Positions 42,565 through 50,888 of a stretch of 53,901 nucleotides of DNA are shown here, piece by piece (position 1 is the first letter of the stretch; the number at the start of each line of letters is the position of its first letter). The notes beneath the pieces are model-generated. The model was not told where the DNA came from and made no database searches. It saw only the letters and a program-made list of their open reading frames with translations. The position numbers were made by a program, and so were the translations under genes. The stretch is from Novosphingobium rosa NBRC 15208 (GTDB lineage Bacteria > Pseudomonadota > Alphaproteobacteria > Sphingomonadales > Sphingomonadaceae): contig NZ_BCZE01000014.1 in the NCBI RefSeq assembly GCF_001598555.1, forward strand, positions 1-53,901. The letters are read 5' to 3'.

Positions 42565-44361
42565 ATGACCGACAAGCAACCCACCAAGCTTCGCAGCCGC
42601 GCCTGGTTCGACAATCCCGACAACATCGACATGACCTCGCTCTATCTGGAGCGCTACCTCAACTTCGGCCTCAGCCTTGAGGAGCTGCGCAGCGGCAAGC
42701 CGATCATCGGCATCGCCCAGACCGGCAGCGACCTCTCGCCCTGCAACCGCCACCACCTCGTGCTGGCCGAGCGCATCCGCGAGGGCATCCGCGAACAGGG
42801 CGGCATTGCGCTGGAATTCCCGGTCCACCCCATTCAGGAAACCGGCAAGCGCCCCACCGCCGGGCTCGACCGCAATCTGGCCTATCTGGCGCTGGTCGAG
42901 GCGATGTATGGCTATCCGCTCGACGGCGTGGTGCTGACCACCGGCTGCGACAAGACCACCCCGGCCCTGCTGATGGCAGCGGCCACGGTGAACATTCCGG
43001 CCATCGCTTTGTCGGTGGGCCCGATGCTCAACGGCTGGCACAAGGGTGAGCGCACCGGCAGCGGCACCATCGTCTGGAAGGGCCGCCAGATGCTGGCCGC
43101 CGGCGAGATCGACGATGAGGGCTTCATCAAGCTGGTGGCCTCATCGGCGCCCAGCACCGGCTATTGCAACACCATGGGCACGGCCACCACGATGAACTCG
43201 CTGGCCGAGGCCTTGGGCATGATGCTGCCCGGCAGCGCCGCCATCCCCGCCCCCTATCGCGACCGCCAGGAATGCGCATGGCGCACCGGCAAGCGCATCG
43301 TCGATATGGTGCATGAGGATCTGAAACCCTCCGACATTCTGACGCTGGACGCTTTCCACAATGCCATCGTCGTCAATTCCGCGATCGGCGGCAGCACCAA
43401 CGCGCCGATCCATCTGGCCGCCATCGCGCGCCATATCGGTGTCGACCTGCCGCTCACCGACTGGCAGGATCTGGGCCATAAGGTGCCGCTGCTGGTCAAC
43501 CTGCAGCCCGCCGGCGAATATCTGGGCGAGGACTATTACCGTGCGGGCGGCGTCCCCGCCGTCGTCGCCCAGCTGATGGGGCAGGGCCTGATCCGCGAGG
43601 GCGCGATCACCGTCAACGGCCAGACCATGGGCGACAATTGCCGCGATGCCACCATCGAGGACGAGAAGGTGATCTTCCCCTTCGAAAAGCCCTTCAAGGA
43701 AGAGGCCGGTTTCCTCGTGCTGAGCGGCAATCTCTTCGATGCCGCGATCATGAAGACCAGCGTGATCTCCGACGAGTTCCGTGACCGCTATCTCTCCAAC
43801 CCCAACGACCCCGAGGCCTTCGAAGGCCCCGCCGTGGTCTTCGACGGGCCGGAGGATTACCACCACCGCATCGACGATCCCGCCGTCGGCATCACGCCCG
43901 AAACGCTGATGTTCATGCGCGGCGCAGGCCCCATCGGCTACCCCGGCGCCGCCGAGGTGGTGAACATGCGGCCCCCCGCCTACCTCATCACCGAGGGCGT
44001 CGGCGCTTTGCCCTGCATCGGGGACGGGCGCCAGTCGGGCACCTCGGGCAGCCCCTCGATCCTCAACGCCTCGCCCGAGGCGGCGGCGATGGGCGGTCTG
44101 GCGCTGCTGGAAACCGGCGACCGGGTGCGCATCGACCTGCGCAAGGGCACCGTCAATGTGCTGATCTCCGATGAGGAGTTGGCTGCCCGTCGCGCGGCTC
44201 TGGCGGCCAAGGGTGGCTATCCCTATCCCGCCAGCCAGACGCCGTGGCAGGAAATCCAGCGCAATCTGGTGGGCCAGATGAACACCGGGGCCATTCTGGA
44301 AGGCGCTGAAAAGTACCAGCGCATCGCCCAGACCATGGGCCTGCCGCGCGACAACCACTAA
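42565..44361 (+). CDS. L-arabonate dehydratase (IlvD/Edd family)
   Basis: The 598-residue enzyme removes water from L-arabonate to give L-2-keto-3-deoxyarabonate. It belongs to the pentonate branch of IlvD/Edd. The three Fe-S ligands are visible at Cys60 ([10 protein letters not shown]), Cys128 (TTGCDKTTP) and Cys201 ([11 protein letters not shown]). They match the 2Fe-2S sugar-acid dehydratases, where the Lys of CDK is carbamylated and binds Mg. True dihydroxyacid dehydratases differ in these segments. Lying between mutarotase and lactonase in an arabinan locus argues for arabonate over xylonate, although such enzymes can accept several sugar acids. A strong hairpin follows the stop. Confidence 0.9.
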   Translation: MTDKQPTKLRSRAWFDNPDNIDMTSLYLERYLNFGLSLEELRSGKPIIGIAQTGSDLSPCNRHHLVLAERIREGIREQGGIALEFPVHPIQETGKRPTAGLDRNLAYLALVEAMYGYPLDGVVLTTGCDKTTPALLMAAATVNIPAIALSVGPMLNGWHKGERTGSGTIVWKGRQMLAAGEIDDEGFIKLVASSAPSTGYCNTMGTATTMNSLAEALGMMLPGSAAIPAPYRDRQECAWRTGKRIVDMVHEDLKPSDILTLDAFHNAIVVNSAIGGSTNAPIHLAAIARHIGVDLPLTDWQDLGHKVPLLVNLQPAGEYLGEDYYRAGGVPAVVAQLMGQGLIREGAITVNGQTMGDNCRDATIEDEKVIFPFEKPFKEEAGFLVLSGNLFDAAIMKTSVISDEFRDRYLSNPNDPEAFEGPAVVFDGPEDYHHRIDDPAVGITPETLMFMRGAGPIGYPGAAEVVNMRPPAYLITEGVGALPCIGDGRQSGTSGSPSILNASPEAAAMGGLALLETGDRVRIDLRKGTVNVLISDEELAARRAALAAKGGYPYPASQTPWQEIQRNLVGQMNTGAILEGAEKYQRIAQTMGLPRDNH

Positions 44362-44379
44362 GGCGTTGCGCCATTGAAG

Positions 44380-44413
44380 CGGCTGGCCTGAGTTTGATCG
44401 GGCCAGCCGTTTT
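44380..44413 (+). terminator. Rho-independent-type terminator inside the arabinose operon
   Basis: CGGCTGGCC (44380-44388) pairs perfectly with GGCCAGCCG (44401-44409) and TTTT follows directly. It lies between the dehydratase and lactonase genes, only 24 bases ahead of the lactonase start. It probably reduces rather than ends transcription, or the lactonase is read from another promoter. Confidence 0.7.
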
Positions 44414-44437
44414 GCGCATCAGGAGAGGATCAAGCCC

Positions 44438-45316
44438 ATGAGCAAGGTGCAGACAAGCGTGCGAAACATCGCCCGCGAAACCCGCGATACGCTGGGCGAG
44501 GGCGCCCTGTGGGTCGCCCGCGACGGTGCCTTCTACTGGGTCGATATCCTCGCCCCCGCCTTGAACCGCCTGACGCTGGCCACCGGCGCGGTGGAACGCT
44601 TCCTCATGCCCGAACCCCTCGGCTGGGTGGTCGAGCATGCCGATGGCGGCTTCGTCGGCGGCTTCCGCAGCGGCATCGCGCGCATCACGCTCGACCCGCT
44701 GACCATCGGCCCCCGCTCCGGCCCCGAGCCCCATCTGCCCGGCAACCGCATGAACGATGGCAAGGCCGATGCCACCGGCGCCATCTGGTGCGGCACCATG
44801 GATATGGCCGAGGAGCAGGACAGCGGTTCGCTCTACCGCCTCTCGCCCGAAGGCGCGTGGCAGCAGATCGACAGCGATTACGGCGTGCCCAACGGCCCCG
44901 GCCTCTCGCCCTGCGGCCAGTGGCTCTATCACGCCGACAGCAGCAAGCGCCTGATCTACCGCTTCGCCCGCCATGAAAGCGACGCATCCTCGCGCGAACC
45001 CTTCATCCAGTTCACCGAGGTCGACGGCTATCCCGATGGCATGAACTGCGACGCCGAGGGCTTCCTCTGGGTCGCCCATTGGGACGGCGGCCGCATCAGC
45101 CGCTTCGATCCCGATGGCAAGCTGGAGCGCAGCATCGAACTGCCCGCCCGGCGCATCACCAACATGGCCTTTGCGGGCGAGGGGCTGGACCGGCTGTTCG
45201 TCACCTCCGCCGCTATCGGCCTGCCGGAGAGCGAGCATGACGGCGCGCTGTTCGAGGTGGAGACCGGGGGTGTTCGCGGCAATCCATCGCATGCCTATGC
45301 GGGGCCGGTAGGGTAA
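44438..45316 (+). CDS. L-arabinolactonase (SMP-30/gluconolactonase family)
   Basis: This 292-residue six-bladed propeller enzyme hydrolyses L-arabino-1,4-lactone to L-arabonate. Metal-site residues are visible: Glu21 in LGEGALW, Asn in NRMNDGKAD, Asn in VPNGPGLSP and Asp in YPDGMNCDAEGFLWVAHWDGGRI. These are the usual ligands of the SMP-30 family, which also includes gluconolactonases. The locus supports the arabinose form. AGGAGAGG lies upstream of ATG 44438. No signal peptide, so it acts in the cytoplasm beside the dehydrogenase. It converges on the FadR-type gene over a 715-base junction. Confidence 0.9.
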   Translation: MSKVQTSVRNIARETRDTLGEGALWVARDGAFYWVDILAPALNRLTLATGAVERFLMPEPLGWVVEHADGGFVGGFRSGIARITLDPLTIGPRSGPEPHLPGNRMNDGKADATGAIWCGTMDMAEEQDSGSLYRLSPEGAWQQIDSDYGVPNGPGLSPCGQWLYHADSSKRLIYRFARHESDASSREPFIQFTEVDGYPDGMNCDAEGFLWVAHWDGGRISRFDPDGKLERSIELPARRITNMAFAGEGLDRLFVTSAAIGLPESEHDGALFEVETGGVRGNPSHAYAGPVG

Positions 45317-45325
45317 GGGATTAGA

Positions 45326-45387
45326 AGAAAAGAGACATGCGAGGGTGTTACACCCTCGCGCTCCCGGAACGTCTTCCGGCGATAGGG
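45326..45387 (+). repeat. Dispersed palindromic repeat, copy D
   Basis: AGAAAAGAGACAT precedes a perfect stem with arms GCGAGGGTG (45339-45347) and CACCCTCGC (45351-45359). A second hairpin CCGGAA-CGTC-TTCCGG and the tail CGATAGGG follow. It has the same order as copy A and the inverse of copy C, and starts ten bases past the lactonase stop codon. Confidence 0.8.
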
Positions 45388-45834
45388 TGGGATATGCCGA
45401 ACCCATCGCGCGCGATCTCTCCGCCGCGTTATTTTCCTACATACATCGGCAAAAGATCGCGCCTTGCCGTGCCCACCTTCGCAAGATGGCGCCAGCAGCA
45501 TACGGCACAAAGGGGCCGATGCGGACACGCGCCCATGGCCGGGCGGGTGCTGAGGCACGCCTACGCTGCGAATGGCCGGATGAGGGCGCCCCCAAAAACT
45601 CCGGCTCGGCCCTGCAGCCTTCGGCGAGGGCGGGCACGGGCTCGCAGATGAGCCGCCTCTCGTTCATCCCGAAGCGTGGGGGAGGCGTCGCGGAAGTCCT
45701 CCGGCTTGTCACCGCCCGGTCCCGCGCCGCATCGGCCCTGTGTCTGGATCATGCCTGGCCTAGGCAGATCCGGGGAAGCTTTTAGAACCATATGGGTTAA
45801 AAGTCAAGAAGGGAGGAAGTTATGCCTCCGGCGG

Positions 45835-45856
45835 GCAAAGGGCCATCGCCCTTTGC
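45835..45856. repeat. Palindrome GCAAAGGGC / GCCCTTTGC
   Basis: Nine-base perfect arms surround the loop CATC. The shape and loop resemble copies B and E (GCGAGGGC-GATG-GCCCTCGC, whose reverse strand has loop CATC), so this is probably a diverged relative inside the same junction. Confidence 0.6.
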
Positions 45857-45890
45857 AATCCCGTTACTGTCAAACTTGCGCTAAACTCAA

Positions 45891-45949
45891 AGCGCCGCAG
45901 GCTTTAAGACCTCTGGCGCAGCGCCATGGATTTTAAAGCCTGCGGCGCT
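45891..45949. repeat. Long inverted repeat (cruciform-capable)
   Basis: Perfect 17-base arms, AGCGCCGCAGGCTTTAA (45891-45907) and TTAAAGCCTGCGGCGCT (45933-45949), flank a 25-base loop. The loop itself holds a small palindrome TGGCGC-A-GCGCCA. The arm core CGCCGCAGGC is shared with 10884-10943. Confidence 0.75.
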
Positions 45950-45978
45950 CAGAGCCCGTGCGAAACCAAGAGGTTGTA

Positions 45979-46024
45979 CGCAAGGTGGACATTAAAGGGA
46001 GCGCGAGGGCGATGGCCCTCGCAT
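45979..46024 (+). repeat. Dispersed palindromic repeat, copy E (right-end type)
   Basis: It agrees with 10971-11016 in 45 of 46 bases, including ACATTAAAGGGAGC and the stem GCGAGGGC-GATG-GCCCTCGC (46003-46022). It ends eight bases from the stop codon of the minus-strand regulator gene. Confidence 0.85.
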
Positions 46025-46031
46025 CTTATCC

Positions 46032-46820
46032 TTATTCCTTCATCCCCTGACCCATTTCTTCCTTCGTGTCTTCGAGCGCCAGATCGACGAGGAAGCGCAT
46101 CGCCGCCGCCGCCGCATCACCATCGCCCGCGGCAATAGCGTCATAGACCTTGGCGTGATCGGGGATTGGATTGCGCGGCAAAGCGCGCGAACGCTGCTTG
46201 TACTGCGTCGTCCAATGCACTGCCGAGCCGATCGAGGCCGTCAGCACGATCAGCGCATCGTTGCGGGTGGCGCGCAGGATGGCGTCGTGGAAATCGCGGT
46301 CGGCGGCGCGCCCGGCTTCGGTGGCCAGCGTGTGGCGGCGCATGGCGGTGAGGGCGTCCTTCATGGCGCGCAGATCCTCGCGGTCGCGGCGCTCGGCGGC
46401 GAGGCGGGCGGCGCCCGGTTCCACGATGGCGCGCAACTCGAAGATGCCGCGCACGAAGGAGGGATCGGGTTCGCCGGAGAAGGCCCAGGCCAGCACGTCG
46501 GGGTCGAGCAGGTTCCAGCGGTTGCGCGGCAGCACGCGGGTGCCGGCCTTGGGGCGGCTTTCGACCAGACCTTTGGCCGCCAGCACCTGCATCGCCTCAC
46601 GGAAGGCCCCGCGCGAGACGTCCAGCGCCTCGGAGAACTCCACCTCGCTCGAGAGCACCGTGCCCGGCGCATAGACGCCCGAGACGATATCGGTCCCCAG
46701 CTTGAAGGCGATGGCGCCATGCAGCCGCCGCCCGGTGCCACGCCGGGGCTTCGGGGCATCTGGCTGCGCGTCTTGCTGGGTGATGGGCGACGTATCGGAT
46801 GATTGGTCGGACTTGCTCAA
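46032..46820 (-). CDS. GntR-family regulator, FadR subfamily (FCD domain)
   Basis: The predicted 262-residue protein has a winged helix at about residues 33-100 (LHGAIAFKLGTDIVSGVYAPGTVL, VSRGAFREAMQVLAAKGLVESRPKAGTRV). An FCD ligand domain follows with metal-ligand candidates in DRDFHDAI, GSAVHW and DHAKVYDAI. FCD regulators usually bind sugar acids or similar carboxylates and repress catabolic genes until the ligand appears; L-arabonate or a later intermediate is a natural candidate. I place the start at TTG 46820 (MSKSDQSSD with GAGAG seven bases upstream). ATG 46868 would add 16 hydrophobic residues. The frame remains open far upstream, opposite the GH51 gene, but that is a shadow. Confidence 0.85.
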   Translation of the reverse strand: MSKSDQSSDTSPITQQDAQPDAPKPRRGTGRRLHGAIAFKLGTDIVSGVYAPGTVLSSEVEFSEALDVSRGAFREAMQVLAAKGLVESRPKAGTRVLPRNRWNLLDPDVLAWAFSGEPDPSFVRGIFELRAIVEPGAARLAAERRDREDLRAMKDALTAMRRHTLATEAGRAADRDFHDAILRATRNDALIVLTASIGSAVHWTTQYKQRSRALPRNPIPDHAKVYDAIAAGDGDAAAAAMRFLVDLALEDTKEEMGQGMKE

Positions 46821-47126
46821 TGGGGTTCTCTCGTGAGGTCGCTGATGCAGCCATAGCCAAAACAGCATTTGCGTTCGAGGAAATTCTCTTTTAAGTAGGA
46901 GTAATTGACGGATCAGGCGGATCGAGGGGCCAAACGCGCCGCATCCCCTGCCGATGCCCGATTTTCGCGCAAGATGCGAGGCGGGCGTGAGGGCAAGGCG
47001 GTGTTTCAGAATGATGATGAGGCGGTCCTGCCTGTCCATGCCCGGCATGGGTGAGGGGCTTGCTGCGCTTTGTCTCCCTTCGAACGGTGTTTCTGGTCCG
47101 CATAAAGATCGAACTATTGGGAGTCG
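46821..47126. promoter_or_regulatory. Divergent promoter region, regulator / arabinofuranosidase
   Basis: These 306 bases separate the regulator from the glycosidase operon. They include the candidate operator at 46893-46903, an AT-rich patch around 46880-46910 and GGGAG at 47119-47123 ahead of the GH51 gene. No gene is apparent. Confidence 0.5.
46893..46903 (+). promoter_or_regulatory. Candidate FadR-type operator, site 3 (autoregulatory)
   Basis: AAGTAGGAGTA shares GTAGGAGTA with site 1. It lies 73 bases upstream of the regulator's preferred start and in the divergent region before the GH51 gene, so it could serve autoregulation and control of the glycosidase operon. Confidence 0.55.
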
Positions 47127-48710
47127 ATGATGGTGATGGTCAGGCGTATGATGGCGGCGGCGCTGCTGCTGTCGGTTTCGGCAGGGGCGGTGCAGGCGGC
47201 GGCCAAAGAGGCAGGGGCGCATGCTCCGGCAGCGCAACCCGCGACGGCCACTTTGGAGGCCGATCACCCCGGCGCCACCTATGACCGCCATATCTTCACC
47301 CAATTCGCCGAACATCTGGGCACCGGCATCTATGGCGGCCTCTGGGTCGGCACGGACTCGCAGATTCCCAACACGCGCGGGTTTCGCAACGATGTGGTGG
47401 GCGCGCTGCGGGCGCTCAAGGTGCCGATGGTGCGCTGGCCGGGCGGCTGCTTCGCCGACGAATACCACTGGCGCGAGGGTGTCGGCGATCCCGCGAAGCG
47501 CCCGGTCAAGGTCAACACCCATTGGGGCGGCGTGACCGAGCCCAACCGCGTCGGCACGCATGAATTCATGGATCTGGCCGAGCAGATCGGCGCGGAGCCC
47601 TATATCGCGGGCAATGTTGGCGATGGCACGCCGCGCGAAATGGCCGAATGGGTGGAATATATGACCGCCCCCGCCGGGTCGCTGGCCGATGAGCGCGCCG
47701 CCAATGGTCATAAAGCCCCCTGGGCGGTGCCCTATTTCGGCGTCGGCAATGAGCTGTGGGGTTGCGGCGGCAACATGCGCCCGGAGTTCGCGGCGGATGA
47801 AACGCGTCGTTACAGCACCTTCGTCAAGCTGCCCGAGGGCGCGCATACGCTGAAGGTCGCCTCGGGCGCGAATGTCGACGATTATGCCTGGACCGAAGCG
47901 ATGATGAAGATCGCGGGGGACAAGGTCGACGGGCTTTCGCTGCATTATTACACCATTCCCGGGCAGTGGCCGCCGCGTGCCTCGGCCACCGAGTTCGACG
48001 AGAGCGGCTGGCAGGAAACCCTGTTCGAGGCCAACCGTCTGGACGATCTCATCACCCGCCACAGCGCGATCATGGACAAGTATGATCCCAAAAAGCGCGT
48101 CTTTCTGGCGGTGGATGAATGGGGCACCTGGTTCGCGCCGGAAAAGGGCACCAACCCCGGCTTCCTGCGCCAGCAGAACACCATGCGCGATGCGCTGGTG
48201 GCGGCGATCTCGCTCAACATCTTCGCCCATCATGCCGATCGCGTGCGGCTGAGCGCTGTCGCCCAGATGGTCAATGTGTTGCAGGCGATGATCCTGACCG
48301 ATGGCGCGAAAATGGTGCTGACGCCGACCTATCATGTCTTCGCGCTCTATCGCCCGTGGCAGGACGCCACCGTGCTGCCGATCACGGTGAAGGGCCCGAC
48401 CTATGGCGAGGGCAAGTGGGCGGTGCCGGGGATCAGCGCCTCGGCGGTGAAGGGCAAGGATGGCAAGGTGCATGTCGCGCTGGCCAATCTGGACCCCAAC
48501 CATGCCGCGCCTTTGTCGGTGGTGTTGGAGGGTGTGAAGGCGGGCCGCGTGCAGGGCCAGATCATCACCGCCGCCGCGATGAATGCGCATAATGATTTCA
48601 CCGCGCCCAACACCGTTGCGCCCGCGCCCTTCCGTGGCGCCAGCGTGACTGGCGGGGTGCTGAAGGTGACGCTGCCGGCCAAGTCGGTGGTGGTGCTGGA
48701 TCTGGATTGA
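47127..48710 (+). CDS. Secreted GH51 alpha-L-arabinofuranosidase
   Basis: The 527-residue enzyme starts with a signal peptide (RRMMAAALLLSVSAGAVQA). It shows the GH51 retaining-glycosidase sites: FAEHLGTGIYGG, VRWPGGCFADEYHW, the acid/base Glu209 in GNELWGCGG and the nucleophile Glu331 in VDEWGTWF. A C-terminal beta-sandwich follows. It removes terminal alpha-L-arabinofuranosyl residues from arabinan or arabinoxylan oligosaccharides, here in the periplasm. GGGAG at 47119-47123 is three bases from ATG 47127 and six from ATG 47130, so translation may start at the second Met. First gene of a GH51-GH43-GH43 operon. Confidence 0.93.
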   Translation: MMVMVRRMMAAALLLSVSAGAVQAAAKEAGAHAPAAQPATATLEADHPGATYDRHIFTQFAEHLGTGIYGGLWVGTDSQIPNTRGFRNDVVGALRALKVPMVRWPGGCFADEYHWREGVGDPAKRPVKVNTHWGGVTEPNRVGTHEFMDLAEQIGAEPYIAGNVGDGTPREMAEWVEYMTAPAGSLADERAANGHKAPWAVPYFGVGNELWGCGGNMRPEFAADETRRYSTFVKLPEGAHTLKVASGANVDDYAWTEAMMKIAGDKVDGLSLHYYTIPGQWPPRASATEFDESGWQETLFEANRLDDLITRHSAIMDKYDPKKRVFLAVDEWGTWFAPEKGTNPGFLRQQNTMRDALVAAISLNIFAHHADRVRLSAVAQMVNVLQAMILTDGAKMVLTPTYHVFALYRPWQDATVLPITVKGPTYGEGKWAVPGISASAVKGKDGKVHVALANLDPNHAAPLSVVLEGVKAGRVQGQIITAAAMNAHNDFTAPNTVAPAPFRGASVTGGVLKVTLPAKSVVVLDLD

Positions 48711-48721
48711 GGATTGAAACC

Positions 48722-49744
48722 ATGCGGAAACTTCTTCTCACCGCTTCGGCGCTGCTGGCCGCCGTCGCCATGCCGGTGGTGGCCCAGACGCCCACGCTCA
48801 ATGCGCAGCTGACCGGTGATCTGGTGCCCACCCATGATCCGGTGATCACGCGTGAGGGTGACACCTACTACGTCTTCGGCACCGGCATTCCGGGGGATGC
48901 GGGGCACTATCTGCTCAGCCGCACCTCGAAGGATCTGATCCACTGGACCTCCGGCAAGCCGCTGTTCGACCATATCCCAGACTGGGCGCAAAAGGCCGTG
49001 CCCGGCACCAAGGAGATGTGGGCGCCGGATATTTCCTACGTCAACGGGCGCTGGCGGCTCTATTATGCCGTCTCGACCTTTGGCGGCAATCGTTCGGCGA
49101 TTGGCCTGTTCACCTCGCCCACGCTCGATCCTGCCAAGCCCGGCTATGGCTGGCGCGACGAGGGGCTGGTGCTGATGTCGCACAATTCGGACGATTATAA
49201 CGCCATCGATCCCAATGCGGTGGTGGATGCGGAAGGGCGCCACTGGCTGACCTTCGGCAGCTTCTGGACCGGGATCAAGCTGGTCGAACTCGATGGCAAA
49301 ACCGGCAAGCCGCTGCACCCTGAAGCCAAGCCTTTGTCCATCGCGCGCCGCCCGGCGCCTGCGGGCGCGCCTGCTCCGGTGGAAGCGCCCTTTATTCTCC
49401 GGCATGGCGGGGCTTATTGGCTCTTCGCCTCCTATGATTACTGCTGCAAGGGCGTGAACAGCACCTATTACACGGTGGTGTCGCGCGCGGACAAGATCAC
49501 CGGGCCCTATCTGGGCAAGGATGGCAGCGCGATGATGCAGGGCGGCGGCACGATCTTCCTGCGCGCCGATCTGCCCGAGCAGGAGCGCTTCCGTGGCCCC
49601 GGCCATGCCGGTTTCATGCATGACAAGGACGGCACCGACATCGTGGCCTATCACGCCTATGACAAGGAGAACCACGGCGCCTCCACCCTGCGTCTGGCCC
49701 GCATCCATTGGGGTGCGGATGGCTGGCCGGTGGCGGAGCGCTGA
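48722..49744 (+). CDS. Secreted GH43 arabinanase (probable endo-1,5-alpha-L-arabinanase)
   Basis: This 340-residue protein has a Sec signal peptide (RKLLLTASALLAAVAMPVVAQ) and a five-bladed GH43 propeller. The catalytic carboxylates are seen as Asp39 in THDPVI, the middle Asp in NAIDPNAVV and the acid Glu in VEAPFILRHGG. MWAPDISYVNGRWRLYYAVS and FASYDYCCKGVNSTYYTVV are segments typical of arabinan endo-hydrolases (ABN type). It should cut the arabinan backbone into oligosaccharides. ATG 48722 lies 11 bases after the GH51 stop with GAGG upstream. The stop overlaps the next gene start by one base. Confidence 0.9.
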   Translation: MRKLLLTASALLAAVAMPVVAQTPTLNAQLTGDLVPTHDPVITREGDTYYVFGTGIPGDAGHYLLSRTSKDLIHWTSGKPLFDHIPDWAQKAVPGTKEMWAPDISYVNGRWRLYYAVSTFGGNRSAIGLFTSPTLDPAKPGYGWRDEGLVLMSHNSDDYNAIDPNAVVDAEGRHWLTFGSFWTGIKLVELDGKTGKPLHPEAKPLSIARRPAPAGAPAPVEAPFILRHGGAYWLFASYDYCCKGVNSTYYTVVSRADKITGPYLGKDGSAMMQGGGTIFLRADLPEQERFRGPGHAGFMHDKDGTDIVAYHAYDKENHGASTLRLARIHWGADGWPVAER

Positions 49745-50781
49745 TGATGCAACGGCGTGAGATGATGGCGGGCGGCGCTTTGCTGGGGGCTGCTCTGGCC
49801 GGTGGTCCGTTGCTGGCGCGCGGGCCCCGGGATGGCATCGTCAATCCGGTGGTGAGGCAGCGCGCCGATGCGCAAGTCTTCCGCCACACCGACGGCTGGT
49901 ATTACATGACCGCCTCGGTGCCGGAGTATGACCGGCTGGTGCTGCGCCGTTCGCGCACGCTGGGCGGGCTGGGCCGGGGCGAGGAGATCGTGGTGTGGCG
50001 TCGCCCCGCCAGCGGCAGGATGGCGGGCTACATCTGGGCCCCCGAACTGCACTGGATCGACGGCGGCTGGTCCTTCTATTTCGCGGCGGGCGATGGCGAC
50101 GACAAGTTCCATATCCGCACCTATGTGCTGCGCGGGCAGGGCGCCGATCCCTTCCGCGCGCAATGGGCGCTGGCCGGGCAGTTGCAGACGCCGTGGGACA
50201 CGTTCACGCTCGATTCCACCAGCTTCGTGCATCAGGGGCGGCACTGGCTGGCCTGGGCCCAGAAGGAGCCGGGGATCGAGACCAATTCGAACCTCTATCT
50301 CGCGCCTCTGGCCACGCCGACGACGTTGGCGCAGCCTCCGGTGCGCCTGTCTGTGCCGGAATTGCCGTGGGAAATTCGCGGCTTCAAGGTGAATGAGGCC
50401 CCCGCCGTGCTGATCCGCCATGGCAGGGTCTTCATGACCTATTCGGCCAGCGCCACCGATGCGCGTTACTGCATGGGCATGCTGACCGCGCCCGCCGATG
50501 CCGATCTGATGGATGCGAAAGTCTGGCGCAAATCGCCCGAGCCGGTCTTTGCTTCCAGTCCGACTCATCATGTCTTCGGGCCGGGCCATAACAGCTTCAC
50601 GGTGGATGAGGCCGGGCGCGATATGCTGGTCTATCACGCCCGCGATTACGCGGCGATCAAAGGCGATCCGCTCTTCGATCCCAACCGCCATACCCGTATC
50701 CAGCCGATCCATTACCGCGCTGACGGAACCCCGGATTTCGGCGCTCCCGTGGCCAATGGCCCGCTGATCCGAGCGGATTGA
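49744..50781 (+). CDS. Second GH43 glycosidase with a Tat-like signal
   Basis: The 345-residue protein starts MMQRREMMAGGALLGAALAGG, with the twin-arginine pair and moderate hydrophobicity of a Tat signal, unlike the Sec leaders of its two operon partners. The GH43 carboxylates appear as Asp in RADAQVFRHTDGWYY, Asp in FTLDSTSFVHQG and Glu in VNEAPAVLIRHG. Segments YIWAPELHWIDGGWSFYF and GPGHNSF are typical of exo-acting arabinofuranosidases (GH43_26-like), but bond specificity is not certain. The TGATG overlap with the previous gene indicates coupled translation. A perfect 12-base hairpin ends the operon. Confidence 0.88.
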   Translation: MMQRREMMAGGALLGAALAGGPLLARGPRDGIVNPVVRQRADAQVFRHTDGWYYMTASVPEYDRLVLRRSRTLGGLGRGEEIVVWRRPASGRMAGYIWAPELHWIDGGWSFYFAAGDGDDKFHIRTYVLRGQGADPFRAQWALAGQLQTPWDTFTLDSTSFVHQGRHWLAWAQKEPGIETNSNLYLAPLATPTTLAQPPVRLSVPELPWEIRGFKVNEAPAVLIRHGRVFMTYSASATDARYCMGMLTAPADADLMDAKVWRKSPEPVFASSPTHHVFGPGHNSFTVDEAGRDMLVYHARDYAAIKGDPLFDPNRHTRIQPIHYRADGTPDFGAPVANGPLIRAD

Positions 50782-50784
50782 CGC

Positions 50785-50825
50785 CCATGGGGCCGGGCCG
50801 CGATGCGCGTGTTCCGGCCCCATGG
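50785..50825 (+). terminator. Terminator hairpin of the glycosidase operon
   Basis: CCATGGGGCCGG (50785-50796) and CCGGCCCCATGG (50814-50825) pair perfectly over 12 bases around a 17-base loop, starting three bases after the GH43 stop. No U-run follows. It separates the glycosidase operon from the receptor gene. Confidence 0.65.
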
Positions 50826-50888
50826 CATGGCAAAATCATCACAGTGTAAAGCTGGCTTAACGTTGCGGAAGAATGGCCCTTGACGGGC

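Larger units (their letters stand above)
45317..46031. other. Long non-coding convergent junction with nested repeats
   Basis: This 715-base stretch lies between the convergent lactonase and regulator genes. It opens with repeat copy D (45326-45387) and ends with copy E (45979-46024), with further palindromes at 45835-45856 and 45891-45949. Open frames of 76-146 codons exist on both strands between 45345 and 45791 but are Arg/Ala/Pro-rich without domain, signal or ribosome-binding site, so I treat them as spurious. The segment from about 45420 to 45790 is unexplained; I do not recognise tmRNA, RNase P RNA, 6S RNA or SRP RNA in it. Confidence 0.55.

Noticed and set aside
45345..45791. Frames of 76-146 codons in the lactonase/regulator junction
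   Set aside because: They start inside or beside repeat copy D, occur on both strands, and lack ribosome-binding sites, signal peptides and conserved motifs.
45317..46031. Possible tmRNA, RNase P RNA, 6S or SRP RNA in the 715-base junction
   Set aside because: I looked for their conserved cores (tag peptide, GAGGAAAGTCC, closing stems) and found none.
46821..48590. Large N-terminal extension of the FadR-type regulator reaching into the GH51 gene
   Set aside because: The extension overlaps a well-supported gene on the other strand and has no domain; the regulator fold is complete from about 46720 downwards.
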